Positions 1 through 8,466 of a DNA stretch of 64,000 nt are shown in pieces. A program made the position numbers and the translations under genes. The notes beneath the pieces are model-generated. The model was not told the DNA's origin. It saw nothing but the letters and a program-made list of their open reading frames with translations, and ran no database searches. The DNA is from Micromonospora echinaurantiaca (lineage in GTDB: Bacteria; Actinomycetota; Actinomycetes; Mycobacteriales; Micromonosporaceae), in contig NZ_LT607750.1 of assembly GCF_900090235.1 (NCBI RefSeq), positions 4,951,001-5,015,000 of the forward strand, written 5' to 3'. The first letter of the stretch is position 1; each line of letters begins with the position of its first letter.

Positions 1-918
1 GTGGACGCGCTGGTCGACGCGGCCGCCGCCGGCAAGCAGGTGGTGGTGCTGGTCGAGCTGAAGGCGCGGTTCGACGAGGTGGCCAACATCGGCTGGGCCC
101 GCACCCTGGAGCGCGCCGGCTGCCACGTGGTCTACGGCCTGGTGGGGCTGAAGACGCACTGCAAGACCGCCCTGGTGGTACGCCAGGAGGGCAACCAGAT
201 CCGCCGCTACTGCCACATCGGCACCGGCAACTACCACCCGAAGACCGCCCGGCTCTACGAGGACTTCGGCATGCTCACCGCCGACCCGGAGATCGGCGCC
301 GACCTGACCGACCTGTTCAACGTGCTCACCGGCTACAGCCGGCAGACCGGCTACCGGCGGCTGCTGGTGGCGCCGCAGGGCATCCGCAGCGGCCTGATCG
401 AGCGGATCGAACGCGAGATCGCGCACGTCCGGCTCGGCGTGCCGGGCCTGGTGCAGTTCAAGGTGAACGCCCTGGTCGACGAGGAGATCACCGACGCCCT
501 CTACCGGGCCTCCCGGGCCGGTGTGCACGTCGACCTGCTGATCCGCGGCATGTGCACGCTGCGTCCCGGGGTGCCGGGGCTGTCGGAGAACATCCGGGTG
601 CGGTCGATCCTCGGCCGGTTCCTGGAGCACTCCCGGATCTTCCGGTTCGGCAACAACGGCAACGCCGAGTTCTGGATGGGCTCGGCCGACCTGATGCACC
701 GCAACCTCGACCGCCGGGTCGAGGCGCTGGTACGGGTCAGCGACCCGATCGCCCGGGCCGAGCTGGACCAGGTGCTGACCGCCGCGATGAGCCCGGAGGT
801 GGACGCCTTCGAGCTGGCTGCGGACGGCACCTGGACCCGGCGTACCGGCACCGCGGAGGCGCCCCTGACCCAGCTGCAGGAACTCCTGCTGCATCGGGTC
901 GCTGGCACCGCGAGCTGA
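1..918 (+). CDS. ppk1: Polyphosphate kinase, C-terminal part (5' end outside window)
   Basis: Ppk1 reversibly transfers the gamma-phosphate of ATP to inorganic polyphosphate. Only the last 305 residues are present and the reading frame is open from base 1, so the first GTG is probably not the true start. Visible Ppk1 marks are the HCKTALVVR segment, [20 protein letters not shown], and the second catalytic-His region around [10 protein letters not shown]. This corresponds to the two C-terminal phospholipase-D-like domains. mutT1 follows 24 bp downstream, as in mycobacteria. Identification is firm; only the N-terminal half cannot be judged. Confidence 0.95.
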   Translation: MDALVDAAAAGKQVVVLVELKARFDEVANIGWARTLERAGCHVVYGLVGLKTHCKTALVVRQEGNQIRRYCHIGTGNYHPKTARLYEDFGMLTADPEIGADLTDLFNVLTGYSRQTGYRRLLVAPQGIRSGLIERIEREIAHVRLGVPGLVQFKVNALVDEEITDALYRASRAGVHVDLLIRGMCTLRPGVPGLSENIRVRSILGRFLEHSRIFRFGNNGNAEFWMGSADLMHRNLDRRVEALVRVSDPIARAELDQVLTAAMSPEVDAFELAADGTWTRRTGTAEAPLTQLQELLLHRVAGTAS

Positions 919-930
919 CCGTGGCGCGCA

Positions 931-936
931 TAGGCT
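931..936 (+). promoter_or_regulatory. Putative -10 box for a leaderless mutT1 mRNA
   Basis: TAGGCT lies 6 nt before the ATG at 943. At this spacing transcription would start at or next to the A of ATG, giving an mRNA with no 5' UTR. No Shine-Dalgarno sequence precedes the ATG. No good -35 box is visible, so the call rests on the -10 and its position. Confidence 0.45.
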
Positions 937-942
937 GACCAG

Positions 943-1875
943 ATGCTGGATGAGCGGGATTCGGCCGGCGCGGGCCGGACCGGGCCGGCCGACGATCCCG
1001 ACGACGCGACGCGGATCCGGGCCGCCGGCGGGGTGGTCTGGCGTCCGGGCGGGCCGGACGGCCCGGCGGTCTGCCTGGTGCACCGCCCCCGCTACGGCGA
1101 CTGGTCGCTGCCCAAGGGCAAGCTGGAACCGGGCGAGCGACCGCTGGTGGCCGCCGTCCGGGAGGTGGCGGAGGAGACCGACGTGCGGGCCGTGCCGCAG
1201 GTGCGGCTGCCCACCGTGCGCTACCGCAGCGAGGGCCGGCCCAAGGCGGTCGACTACTGGTCGATGCGGGCGGTGGCGAACGGCGGCTTCGAGCCCGGCA
1301 CCGAGGTGGACGAGGTGCGCTGGCTCGGCGTCGACGAGGCGATCCGGCTGGTCAGCTACCCGCACGACGCGGAGGTGCTGGCCGCGTTCGCCGCGCTGCC
1401 GGCGGTCACCGCGACGGTGGCGCTGGTCCGGCACGCGCACGCCGGCCAGCGGGGCACCTGGACCGGCCCGGACACCGGCCGGCCGCTGGACGCCCGCGGC
1501 TGGTCGCAGGCGCACGCGCTGGTCCCGCTGGTGGCGCTGGTACGCCCGGCGCGGCTGGTGTCGGCCTCGGCGCGGCGGTGCGTGCAGACCCTCGACCCGG
1601 CGGCCGCCGAACTCGACCTGCCGATCGAGGTGGTCGGCGACCTGGACGAGCCACGGCCGGGCCAGCAGCCCGACGAGTGCGCGCTGGCCGCCGCCGCCCG
1701 GCTGGTCGAGCTGGCCGCCCCCGGCGGGTCGGTGGCGGTGTGCAGCCAGGGCAGGGTGATCCCGGGCGCCCTGGCCCGGCTCACCGGGCGGGCGGACGAC
1801 TTCAGCACCCCGAAGGGCGGCGGCTGGCTGCTGGCGTTCGCCGGCGACCGCCTGCTCGCCGCCGACCGCCTCTGA
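943..1875 (+). CDS. mutT1: NUDIX hydrolase fused to histidine-phosphatase domain (MutT1 type)
   Basis: This 310-residue protein has two domains. Residues about 25-150 hold a complete Nudix box (GKLEPGERPLVAAVREVAEE, then TDV), the metal and diphosphate-cleaving motif. Residues about 155-310 form a histidine-phosphatase (SixA-like) domain with RHA at the catalytic position (usually RHG) and a downstream SASARRCVQT segment. The same fusion occurs in mycobacterial MutT1, which sanitises 8-oxo-GTP/dGTP and cleaves dinucleoside polyphosphates. Position next to ppk1 supports the assignment. Whether the phosphatase half is active here is not shown by the sequence. Confidence 0.9.
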   Translation: MLDERDSAGAGRTGPADDPDDATRIRAAGGVVWRPGGPDGPAVCLVHRPRYGDWSLPKGKLEPGERPLVAAVREVAEETDVRAVPQVRLPTVRYRSEGRPKAVDYWSMRAVANGGFEPGTEVDEVRWLGVDEAIRLVSYPHDAEVLAAFAALPAVTATVALVRHAHAGQRGTWTGPDTGRPLDARGWSQAHALVPLVALVRPARLVSASARRCVQTLDPAAAELDLPIEVVGDLDEPRPGQQPDECALAAAARLVELAAPGGSVAVCSQGRVIPGALARLTGRADDFSTPKGGGWLLAFAGDRLLAADRL

Positions 1876-1899
1876 GCCGGCGGGGCCGCGGGCCGCCGC

Positions 1900-1921
1900 C
1901 GGGGCACCTGCTGTTGCCCCG
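1900..1921. terminator. Weak hairpin between convergent genes
   Basis: A 7-bp perfect stem (CGGGGCA/TGCCCCG) with an 8-nt loop sits 25 bp after mutT1 and about 70 bp before the end of the convergent gene. There is no T-tract, so it is only a candidate terminator. Confidence 0.3.
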
Positions 1922-1991
1922 CGCCTCGGCAGGGGCGCTGCGCCGCCCGGACCCGTCGCGCCGCTGCGGCTCCGAGCGCCGGCGGCCCGGC

Positions 1992-3902
1992 TCAGGGCAG
2001 GGTGAGCGTCACCGCGACCGGCAGGTGGTCGCTGGCCTCGCTGCGCGGCGCCACCGCGTCCGTGGCGGCGAGACCGGGCGAGACGAGGACGTGGTCGATC
2101 TGCTGGCGCGGGTCGTCGGCCGGGCTGGTGGGCAGCGGCCGGGCCGCCGCCAGCGCGTCGACCAGGCCGGCCCGGGTGAACTCGGCGAAGGCCGCGTCGC
2201 CCGGTTCGGTGTTCAGGTCGCCGGCGACCACCAGCGGGCGGTCGGCGGCGTACCCGGTGGCGAACTCGGCGACCGCGCGGGCCTGGACCACCGGCTCCTG
2301 GCCGGGCGGGGGTTGCAGGTGGGTGCTCACCACCGCGAGCCGGACCCCGCCACCGAGGTCGAGGTCGACCGCGAGCGCCTGCGCCCCGGTGGGCGCGCCG
2401 ACCGCCGGCAACGCCCGGGTGCGCGGCGCGCTGGTCGGCCAGCGGCTCAGCACGGCGTCACCCCAGACCGGGTCGGCCGCCGGCGCGAAGACGTACGGCA
2501 TGTCGAGCCGCTTCGCCAGCAGGGTGAGCGTGTCGTGGCCGCCGTTGAGCAGCCAGGCCCGGTCCACCTCGCTGAGCACCACCACGTCCGGCCGTTCGGC
2601 GCGGACGACCCGGGCCAGGCCGGTCAGGTCGAACCGCCCGTCCAACCCGAAACCCATCCGCACGTTGTAGGCCACCAGCCGGACGGTCTGCGGCGGACCG
2701 GGACGGTTGCTCGACACCAGCCACAGCCCGTGCCCCCACGCGGCGAGCAGGGTCACCGCGGCCAGCACGGCGGCCGTCCGCACCGGGGGCAGCGTCGCCG
2801 GCGGGCGGTGCGCGGGCGTCGGGGCGGTCACGTCCACCCCGGCGACCAGCGCGGCCACGGCGACCGGCGCCCAGCCGTTGGGGTAGCCGAGGTCGTAGGC
2901 GGCGTAGTAGCCGATGGCGGCGACCGCGAAGACCAGCATCCCGGCGACGGCGGCGTAGCCCCGCCGCAGGTCCGCCCGGCCGTGGCCGGCGGCGTCCTCA
3001 GCCACGGTGGCCGGATCGCCGTCGGGTACGGGCGCGTCGGTGCGGGCCAGGCAGCCGCCGAGGCCGATGGCGGTCAGCAGGACCGCCGGGACGAGCAGCG
3101 CCGGCCGGTCGAGGGCGAAGAGCAGCGCGCCGAGCAGCAGGGCCACCGGCGCGGCCGGCCACCAGCGCCGTACCGGTGCCAGCGCGGCGAGCACGAAGAG
3201 CCCGATCGCCCCGCCGGCCAGCGCCAGGCCCAGCGGCGGTGGCCCGGCGATGCCGTCGCCCGGGCCGGACCAGTAGGACATCGCCGTGCCGGCGAGCGCC
3301 GGGGAGAGCGCGACCATGCCGGCCAGCAGCAGTCCCGGACCGACCAACAGCCAGGCCCGACCGCCACCGGCCGCCGGCTGCGCCGGCCGGCTCGACGGGT
3401 GCGGGAGCGCCGTGGCCAGGAAGAGCGCAACCAGCACGCCGCTGGCCGACCAGGCCAGCCAGTCGCCGCGCCAGACCAGGTCGTACGTGTCGAGCAACGC
3501 GTGCCCGACGGCGGCGAGGGCGAGCCCCAGCGCCAGCCCGGGCACCGGTCGGGGCGTGCCGGCGGCGACGCCGGCCAACCACAGCAGACCGGCCAGCAGA
3601 CCGGCGGTGGCCAGCCACAGTTGGGCCCGGCCGCCCGGGGCGGCGGTCAGCGCCAGCCGGACCGCGGCCAGCAGCACCGCGGCGGCGAGGGTGATCCGCC
3701 GTACGCCGACCCGCCGGACCAGCGGCGGCGCGGCCAGCGCGAGCAGGAACCAGCCGAGCGCGAAGGCGCCCATCAGCTCCGCCGGAGTGGACGCCGCCTG
3801 CCCGAAGATGGTGATGATCGACGGCAGCCAGACCCGCAGCACGTCGGTGAGGAGGACGAGGCCCAGGGCGAGCGCGGCGGTGGTGAGGTGGCGGTAGCGC
3901 AC
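1992..3902 (-). CDS. Polytopic membrane protein with C-terminal endonuclease/exonuclease/phosphatase domain
   Basis: The N-terminal ~380 residues are hydrophobic and form roughly ten membrane segments. The C-terminal ~250 residues are an EEP-fold domain: an RLVAYNVRMGF start strand, VVVLSEVDRAW with the metal-binding Glu, VVAGDLNTEPGD, and a final SDHLPVAVTL with the catalytic Asp-His. EEP proteins are metal-dependent phosphoesterases of nucleic acids, lipids or other phosphodiesters; the substrate here is unknown. I chose GTG 3902 (636 aa) because GAGGG precedes it with good spacing; GTG 3941 would add 13 residues. It sits between mutT1 and hupB, which I recall as adjacent in mycobacteria, so it looks like an insertion in a conserved block. 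Confidence 0.8.
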   Translation of the reverse strand: MRYRHLTTAALALGLVLLTDVLRVWLPSIITIFGQAASTPAELMGAFALGWFLLALAAPPLVRRVGVRRITLAAAVLLAAVRLALTAAPGGRAQLWLATAGLLAGLLWLAGVAAGTPRPVPGLALGLALAAVGHALLDTYDLVWRGDWLAWSASGVLVALFLATALPHPSSRPAQPAAGGGRAWLLVGPGLLLAGMVALSPALAGTAMSYWSGPGDGIAGPPPLGLALAGGAIGLFVLAALAPVRRWWPAAPVALLLGALLFALDRPALLVPAVLLTAIGLGGCLARTDAPVPDGDPATVAEDAAGHGRADLRRGYAAVAGMLVFAVAAIGYYAAYDLGYPNGWAPVAVAALVAGVDVTAPTPAHRPPATLPPVRTAAVLAAVTLLAAWGHGLWLVSSNRPGPPQTVRLVAYNVRMGFGLDGRFDLTGLARVVRAERPDVVVLSEVDRAWLLNGGHDTLTLLAKRLDMPYVFAPAADPVWGDAVLSRWPTSAPRTRALPAVGAPTGAQALAVDLDLGGGVRLAVVSTHLQPPPGQEPVVQARAVAEFATGYAADRPLVVAGDLNTEPGDAAFAEFTRAGLVDALAAARPLPTSPADDPRQQIDHVLVSPGLAATDAVAPRSEASDHLPVAVTLTLP

Positions 3903-4113
3903 CGGCGCCCTCTTCTCGTGACCGGCGGGGTTGGTCGGCACGGCGATTCTGCGCGCGGGACCGCTTTCCGGTCAACGGCTGCCGACTCCGGACCCGGTCG
4001 ACACCGGATCGACGGCCATCATCGCCGAGACAGCGGTACGCCGAGACGGCGATACGCCGATACGCCGAGGGGCGCCCACCACGACGGTGGACGCCCCTGC
4101 GGTACGGGCCGGG

Positions 4114-4716
4114 TCAGCGGCGGGTCGCTGCCTTCTTGGCCGGGGACTTCTTCGCCGGCGCCTTCTTGGCCGCCGCGCTCTTGCTGGCCGTGGCGGTCTT
4201 CTTCGCCGCGGTGGCCTTCTTGGTCGCCGCGGCGCTCTTCGTCGCCGGGGCGGTCTTCTTGGTGGTGGTCTTCTTCGCCGCGGCGGCCTTGGTGGCCGCG
4301 GCACTCTTCTTCGCCGGGGCGGTCTTCTTGCCGGCGGCGGTCGCCTTGGCCCCGGTGGCCTTGGCGCCGGTGGTCTTGGCGGCGGTGGTCTTGGCGGCGG
4401 CCGTGGTGGTCTTCTTCGCCGCCGCCGTGGCCTTCGGCACCTTGCCGCTGGCCACCATCTCCTTGAACCCGGCACCCGGCCGGAAGGTCGGCACGGATGT
4501 CTTCTTGACCTTCACCGCCTCGCCGGTACGGGGGTTCCGCGCTGTTCGCGCGCCCCGGACGCGCTTTTCGAACGCTCCGAAACCGGTGATGGCCACCTTC
4601 TCGCCCTTGGTTACCGCCGCCTGGACCTCAGCGAGGACCGCGTCGAGCGCGGCCGTCGCCGTCTTCCGGTCCCCCAGGCGAACGGCGAGCGCCTCGATGA
4701 GCTCGGCCTTGTTCAC
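4114..4716 (-). CDS. hupB: HU-family nucleoid protein with long Lys/Ala/Pro tail
   Basis: Residues 1-90 are a standard HU fold ([10 protein letters not shown] start, [21 protein letters not shown]-binding arm). Residues about 105-200 are a basic low-complexity tail of KKTA, AAKK, ATKS and PAKK units, as in mycobacterial HupB and Streptomyces HupS. It compacts and organises the chromosome; the histone-H1-like tail adds DNA affinity and is often acetylated in relatives. The start is GTG 4716, behind a strong GGGAGGA Shine-Dalgarno; the longer upstream frame has no family similarity. It is monocistronic, with its own promoter upstream. Confidence 0.93.
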   Translation of the reverse strand: MNKAELIEALAVRLGDRKTATAALDAVLAEVQAAVTKGEKVAITGFGAFEKRVRGARTARNPRTGEAVKVKKTSVPTFRPGAGFKEMVASGKVPKATAAAKKTTTAAAKTTAAKTTGAKATGAKATAAGKKTAPAKKSAAATKAAAAKKTTTKKTAPATKSAAATKKATAAKKTATASKSAAAKKAPAKKSPAKKAATRR

Positions 4717-4765
4717 GACTTCCTCCCGATTGTGCAACTGACTCGACGCGAGCCATTCTGCGCGC

Positions 4766-4794
4766 ACGGTATGCCCTGTGCTGCCGGGACACAA
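4766..4794 (-). promoter_or_regulatory. Putative sigma-A-type promoter of hupB
   Basis: On the minus strand, TTGTGT (4789-4794), a 17-bp spacer and TACCGT (4766-4771) form a reasonable vegetative promoter. It predicts a 5' UTR of about 43 nt that includes the hupB Shine-Dalgarno. Confidence 0.5.
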
Positions 4795-4833
4795 ACATTC
4801 GGTGGAAAAAAGCCCTTGTGTCGCAACGGATTC

Positions 4834-4860
4834 GCCCCCACCGGCAGAACCGGTGGGGGC
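4834..4860 (-). terminator. Terminator hairpin after leuCD
   Basis: An 11-bp perfect stem (GCCCCCACCGG and its complement) with a 5-nt loop lies 28 bp beyond the leuD stop and upstream of the hupB promoter. There is no long T-tract, which is common for terminators in high-GC actinobacteria. Confidence 0.65.
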
Positions 4861-4888
4861 GGAAACCGATGTGGGCTGGGGCGTACGG

Positions 4889-5476
4889 CTATCCGACGGT
4901 CGGCAGGAACGCCGGCCGGCGCGCCTCGAAAGCGCTGATCTCCGGCTCGTGTCGGAGGGTGAGTCCAATGTCGTCCAAGCCCTCCATCAGCCGCCAGCGG
5001 CTGAAGTCGTCCAGCGGGAACGACCAGGTGGCGTCCCCGGCCCGGACCTGTCGGGCGGCCAGGTCGACGGTGACCGGGGTGGTCGGGTCGGCCTCGACGA
5101 GAGTCCAGATTTCTTCGACCGCCTTCAATTCCAGCTCGACCGGGAGCAGACCTTCCTTGAGCGCGTTGCCGCGGAAGATGTCGCCGAAGCGCGGGGAGAT
5201 CACGGCGCGGAACCCCCAGTCCCGCAGCGCCCAGACGGCGTGCTCGCGGGAAGATCCGGTGCCGAACTCGGGGCCGGCCACGAGAATCGACGCTCCCGAA
5301 TACGCGAGATCGTTCAGCACGAATTGCTGATCTTCGCGCCAGGCGCTGAACAGACCGTCGGCGAATCCGGTCCGGGTCACCCGCTTGAGGTACACGGCCG
5401 GAATGATCTGATCGGTGTCCACGTTGGACCGGCGCAGCGGCACGGCGGTGCCGGTGTGGGTGGTGAACCTCTCCAT
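4889..5476 (-). CDS. leuD: 3-isopropylmalate dehydratase small subunit
   Basis: LeuD pairs with LeuC to isomerise 2-isopropylmalate to 3-isopropylmalate in leucine synthesis. The 195-residue length is normal. Family marks are the N-terminal [31 protein letters not shown] (substrate loop) and [19 protein letters not shown]. The ATG at 5476 is 15 nt after the leuC stop, so the two genes form one operon. It should be controlled with leuC from the divergent ndgR-leuC promoter region. Confidence 0.96.
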   Translation of the reverse strand: MERFTTHTGTAVPLRRSNVDTDQIIPAVYLKRVTRTGFADGLFSAWREDQQFVLNDLAYSGASILVAGPEFGTGSSREHAVWALRDWGFRAVISPRFGDIFRGNALKEGLLPVELELKAVEEIWTLVEADPTTPVTVDLAARQVRAGDATWSFPLDDFSRWRLMEGLDDIGLTLRHEPEISAFEARRPAFLPTVG

Positions 5477-5491
5477 CTGCGGTGTGCCCTT

Positions 5492-6943
5492 CTACAGATC
5501 GGCGGGAGCGGCCAGCCGGCCCACCACGGCGGTGGCGGCGGCGACCGGCGGGGAGACCAGGTGGGTGCGTCCGCCCCGGCCCTGGCGGCCCTCGAAGTTC
5601 CGGTTGGAGGTCGAGGCGCAGCGCTGGCCGGGGGTGAGGGTGTCCGGGTTCATGCCCAGACACATCGAGCAGCCGGCGAACCGCCACTCCGCCCCGGCGT
5701 CGGTGAAGACCTTGTCCAGCCCCTCCGCCTCGGCCGCCTCACGGACCGCGGCGGAGCCGGGCACCACCAGCATCCGGACGCCGTCGGCGACCCGGTGCCC
5801 GCGCAGCACGTCGGCGGCGGCCCGCAGGTCCTCCAGCCGGCCGTTGGTGCAGGAACCGACGAAGACCACGTCGATCGGCAGTTCGCGCAGCGCGGTGCCG
5901 GGACGCAGGTCCATGTACTCCAGGGCCCGCCGGGCGGCGGTCCGCTCGCTCTCGCTGACGAACTCCTCCGGATCCGGCACCGAGGCGCCCAGCGGCGCGC
6001 CCTGCCCGGGGTTGGTGCCCCAGGTGACGAACGGGGTGATCCGGCTGGCGTCCAGGGTCACCTCGGCGTCGAAGGTCGCCCCCTCGTCGGTGGGCAGCGT
6101 CCGCCACCAGGCCACCGCCGCGTCCCAGTCGGCGCCGCGCGGTGCGTTGGGCCGCCCCTTGAGGTACGCGAAGGTGGTCTCGTCCGGCGCGATCATGCCG
6201 GCCTTGGCACCCCACTCGATGGACATGTTGGCGATGGTCATCCGCCCCTCCATGGACAGCGACCGGATCGCCTCGCCGCGGTACTCCACGACGTGGCCGC
6301 GGCCACCCCCGGTGCCCACCTGGGCGATCAGGGCGAGCACCAGGTCCTTGGCGGTGACGCCCGGGCCGAGCTGCCCGGTGACGTTGACCGCCATCGTCTT
6401 CGGGCGGGCCTGCGGCAGCGTCTGGGTGGCCAGCACGTGCTCCACCTCACTGGTGCCGATGCCGAAGGCGAGCGCCCCGAACGCGCCGTGGGTGGCGGTG
6501 TGCGAGTCGCCGCAGACGATGGTCATGCCCGGCTGGGTGAGGCCGAGCTGGGGACCGATCACGTGCACGATGCCCTGGTTGTCGTCGCCCAGCGGGTGCA
6601 GCCGGATGCCGAACTCGGCGCAGTTGCGGCGCAGCGTCTCGATCTGCGTACGCGAGGTGGGATCGGCGATGGTGAGCAGGTCACCGCGCCGCGACCGGAA
6701 AGCCGGATCGGCGTACCCGGTCGGGGTGTTGTGGTCCTCGGTCGCGATCGTCAGATCGGTGCGGCGCACCCGGCGGCCGGCGAGCCGCAGTCCGTCGAAG
6801 GCCTGCGGGCTGGTCACCTCGTGCAGCAGGTGCAGGTCGATGAAGAGCAGATCCGGCTCGCCCTCGGCGGATCGTACGACGTGCGCGTCCCAGACCTTCT
6901 CGGCCAGGGTCCTGGGCGCCGGCTCGGGAGTGACTCCCACCAT
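5492..6943 (-). CDS. leuC: 3-isopropylmalate dehydratase large subunit
   Basis: The large subunit carries the [4Fe-4S] cluster that binds and activates 2-isopropylmalate. Cluster ligands are visible in FVGSCTNGR and [10 protein letters not shown] near the C-terminus; the active-site segment [20 protein letters not shown] is intact. Length of 483 residues is typical. There is no Shine-Dalgarno before the ATG at 6943. Instead TAGGAT ends 6 nt upstream, suggesting a leaderless mRNA. The divergent neighbour ndgR encodes the likely regulator. Confidence 0.96.
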   Translation of the reverse strand: MVGVTPEPAPRTLAEKVWDAHVVRSAEGEPDLLFIDLHLLHEVTSPQAFDGLRLAGRRVRRTDLTIATEDHNTPTGYADPAFRSRRGDLLTIADPTSRTQIETLRRNCAEFGIRLHPLGDDNQGIVHVIGPQLGLTQPGMTIVCGDSHTATHGAFGALAFGIGTSEVEHVLATQTLPQARPKTMAVNVTGQLGPGVTAKDLVLALIAQVGTGGGRGHVVEYRGEAIRSLSMEGRMTIANMSIEWGAKAGMIAPDETTFAYLKGRPNAPRGADWDAAVAWWRTLPTDEGATFDAEVTLDASRITPFVTWGTNPGQGAPLGASVPDPEEFVSESERTAARRALEYMDLRPGTALRELPIDVVFVGSCTNGRLEDLRAAADVLRGHRVADGVRMLVVPGSAAVREAAEAEGLDKVFTDAGAEWRFAGCSMCLGMNPDTLTPGQRCASTSNRNFEGRQGRGGRTHLVSPPVAAATAVVGRLAAPADL

Positions 6944-6944
6944 C

Positions 6945-6973
6945 TGGACATCCTAAATTCTGGGAGGTAAATT
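6945..6973 (+). promoter_or_regulatory. Putative ndgR promoter
   Basis: TGGACA (6945-6950), a 17-bp spacer and TAAATT (6968-6973) form a good sigma-A-type promoter. The GTG at 6981 follows the -10 by 7 nt, predicting a leaderless mRNA. AAATT and AATTT form a short inverted repeat across the spacer, a plausible regulator site. Confidence 0.6.
6950..6955 (-). promoter_or_regulatory. Putative leuC -10 box overlapping the ndgR promoter
   Basis: TAGGAT on the minus strand lies 6 nt from the leuC ATG. The -35 region is poor, which fits a promoter that needs an activator. It shares base 6950 with the divergent ndgR -35 box, so the two promoters cannot easily be occupied together. Confidence 0.55.
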
Positions 6974-6980
6974 TCGGCTT

Positions 6981-7679
6981 GTGGGACACAGTATGAGCGG
7001 TGTCGGCGTTCTCGACAAGGCGGTGGTCATCCTGGCCGCCTGCGTCGACGGCGCCAGCCTGGCCGAACTCGTTGAACGCACCAAGCTGCCCCGGGCAACG
7101 GCGCACCGGTTGGCACAGGCACTGGAGATCCACCGAATGCTGGTACGCGACACCCAGGGCCGCTGGCGCCCCGGCCCGCGCCTGGGCGAGCTGGCCAACG
7201 CCGCGCCGGACGTGCTGCTGACCGCGGCGGAGCCGCTGCTGGCGGCACTGCGGGACGCGACGGGCGAAAGCGCCCAGCTCTACCTCCGCCGCGCCGACGA
7301 GCGGATCTGCGTGGCGGCCGCCGAGCGGGCCAGCGGCCTGCGGGACACCGTGCCGGTCGGCTCGGTGCTGCCGATGACCGCCGGGTCGGCGGCGCAGATC
7401 CTGCTCGCCTGGGAGCCGCCGGAGGCGGTGATGCCGCTGCTGCCCCGGTCCAAGTTCACCGGCCGCACGCTGGCCGAGGTCCGCCGGCGCGGCTGGGCGC
7501 AGAGCGTCGCCGAGCGGGAGGCCGGTGTGGCGAGCGTCTCCGCCCCCATCCGCGACCGCACCGGCCGGGTGATCGCCGCGATCAGCATCTCCGGCCCGAT
7601 CGAACGCCTCGGCCGCCGCCCCGGCGAACGCCACGCCATGGCCGTAGTCCGCGCCGGCCAACGCCTCTCCGGCCTCTAA
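6981..7679 (+). CDS. ndgR: IclR-family regulator of leucine/amino-acid genes (NdgR type)
   Basis: The 232-residue protein has an N-terminal winged HTH (VGVLDKAVVILAA, then LPRATAHRLAQALE) and a C-terminal IclR effector domain with GESAQLYLRRADERICVAAA and GLRDTVPVGS. It closely resembles Streptomyces NdgR as I recall it, which controls leuCD and other amino-acid genes. It is divergent from leuC with only 37 bp between start codons. ATG 6993 is an alternative start, but GTG 6981 fits a leaderless transcript. Direct activation of leuCD here is inferred from position and family. Confidence 0.9.
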   Translation: MGHSMSGVGVLDKAVVILAACVDGASLAELVERTKLPRATAHRLAQALEIHRMLVRDTQGRWRPGPRLGELANAAPDVLLTAAEPLLAALRDATGESAQLYLRRADERICVAAAERASGLRDTVPVGSVLPMTAGSAAQILLAWEPPEAVMPLLPRSKFTGRTLAEVRRRGWAQSVAEREAGVASVSAPIRDRTGRVIAAISISGPIERLGRRPGERHAMAVVRAGQRLSGL

Positions 7680-7711
7680 CCCCCCACCGGCCCCCTCCCG
7701 ACCCTCGCCTC

Positions 7712-7772
7712 GTTGATCATGAAGTTATTGGCCCGACACGCCGATGTGCGGAGCAATAACTTCATGATCAAC
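7712..7772. repeat. Palindromic element with 19-bp perfect arms
   Basis: GTTGATCATGAAGTTATTG (7712-7730) and its exact reverse complement (7754-7772) flank a 23-nt spacer. The arms are AT-rich in a GC-rich genome. The element lies between the convergent ndgR and tRNA transcripts, so it could act as a bidirectional terminator. I recall similar motifs dispersed in Micromonospora genomes, which would make it a REP-like repeat, but only one copy is visible here. Confidence 0.8.
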
Positions 7773-7820
7773 CGGGCGGTGGGAGTGCGCGGGGGCGGCG
7801 GGTGGGGAGGGGAAGGGAAC

Positions 7821-7848
7821 AGCCCGCCTCGCGGGAGCGAGGCGGGCT
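7821..7848 (-). terminator. Terminator after tRNA-Glu copy 1
   Basis: A 12-bp perfect stem (AGCCCGCCTCGC and its complement) with a 4-nt loop lies just beyond the tRNA 3' end. A modest T/C-rich stretch follows on the minus strand. Confidence 0.7.
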
Positions 7849-7856
7849 GTTGGGTG

Positions 7857-7929
7857 TAGCCCCGACCGGATTCGAACCGGCGCTACCGCCTTGAGAGGGC
7901 GGCGTCCTGGGCCGCTAGACGACGGGGCC
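7857..7929 (-). tRNA. tRNA-Glu (anticodon CTC), copy 1
   Basis: The 73-nt cloverleaf has acceptor GGCCCCG/CGGGGCT, an anticodon arm CCGCC-CTCTCAA-GGCGG giving anticodon CTC, and a T arm with GGTTCGAATCC. CCA is not encoded. It is identical to the copy at 8081-8153 and reads codon GAG, a common Glu codon in this GC-rich genome. It also feeds the GatCAB-independent Glu pool and tetrapyrrole synthesis in general. Confidence 0.95.
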
Positions 7930-8039
7930 AGGCACTTTCCTGCATTCACCGCCCTCGCGGGCGGCTGCCGCTGTAGTGTAGCGGCGTCCCCTCACCGGGT
8001 GTGGACCGGGTCGGGGCGGGTAGACCGGGCAGAAGCGGA

Positions 8040-8071
8040 ACGGCCCGCCTCACCGAAGCGAGACGGGCCGT
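8040..8071 (-). terminator. Terminator after tRNA-Glu copy 2
   Basis: A 12-bp stem with one mismatch (ACGGCCCGCCTC against GAGACGGGCCGT) and an 8-nt loop lies 10 nt beyond the tRNA 3' end. It resembles the hairpin after copy 1, so the duplication may have included the terminator. Confidence 0.55.
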
Positions 8072-8080
8072 ACCCGGATG

Positions 8081-8153
8081 TAGCCCCGACCGGATTCGAA
8101 CCGGCGCTACCGCCTTGAGAGGGCGGCGTCCTGGGCCGCTAGACGACGGGGCC
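8081..8153 (-). tRNA. tRNA-Glu (anticodon CTC), copy 2
   Basis: This gene is identical over all 73 nt to the copy at 7857-7929, with anticodon CTC and no encoded CCA. The spacer between the two copies is about 150 nt and diverged except for the terminator-like hairpin. A local tandem duplication is the simplest reading. Confidence 0.95.
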
Positions 8154-8288
8154 AGAACCTCTGTGTTGCCATGCCGCTCTGTCGAGCGGCGCCGCTGAAC
8201 CTTACCAGAGACCTCGCCGATCCCTTCGCGGGACCGGCGCGGACTCCAACAGAATCCAGCGACCGACGTTCTCACGAACACCGGTTTG

Positions 8289-8360
8289 CTGGGGTACCAG
8301 GACTCGAACCTAGACTAACTGAACCAGAATCAGTCGGGCTGCCAATTACCCCATACCCCA
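8289..8360 (-). tRNA. tRNA-Gln (anticodon CTG)
   Basis: The 72-nt cloverleaf has acceptor TGGGGTA/TACCCCA with discriminator G. The anticodon arm ACTGA-TTCTGGT-TCAGT gives anticodon CTG, and the T arm contains GGTTCGAGTCC. CCA is not encoded. In actinobacteria this tRNA is normally charged with Glu and then amidated by GatCAB; gatB lies later in the window. Confidence 0.95.
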
Positions 8361-8466
8361 TTGGCCCCTTGCGGCGCCGGGGACAAACTTTACCCTCCCG
8401 GTGCCGACAGGCCAAATCGAGCCCCCCGAAACCGCCCTTGAGCTGCGGAAACGGGCTCTCGACGCG

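Noticed and set aside
1578..4466. Very long plus-strand open frame (about 960 codons) antisense to the EEP and HU genes
   Set aside because: Low-complexity Arg/Gly/Pro-rich translation with no family motifs; it is the usual open antisense frame of high-GC genes, and both minus-strand genes have clear domains.
4804..4811. A-run near leuD read as a terminator T-tract on the minus strand
   Set aside because: No stable stem lies immediately before it on the minus strand; the real hairpin is at 4834-4860.
4778..6970. Long plus-strand open frame across leuD and leuC
   Set aside because: Antisense shadow; leuD and leuC are certain and the translation lacks any recognisable domain.
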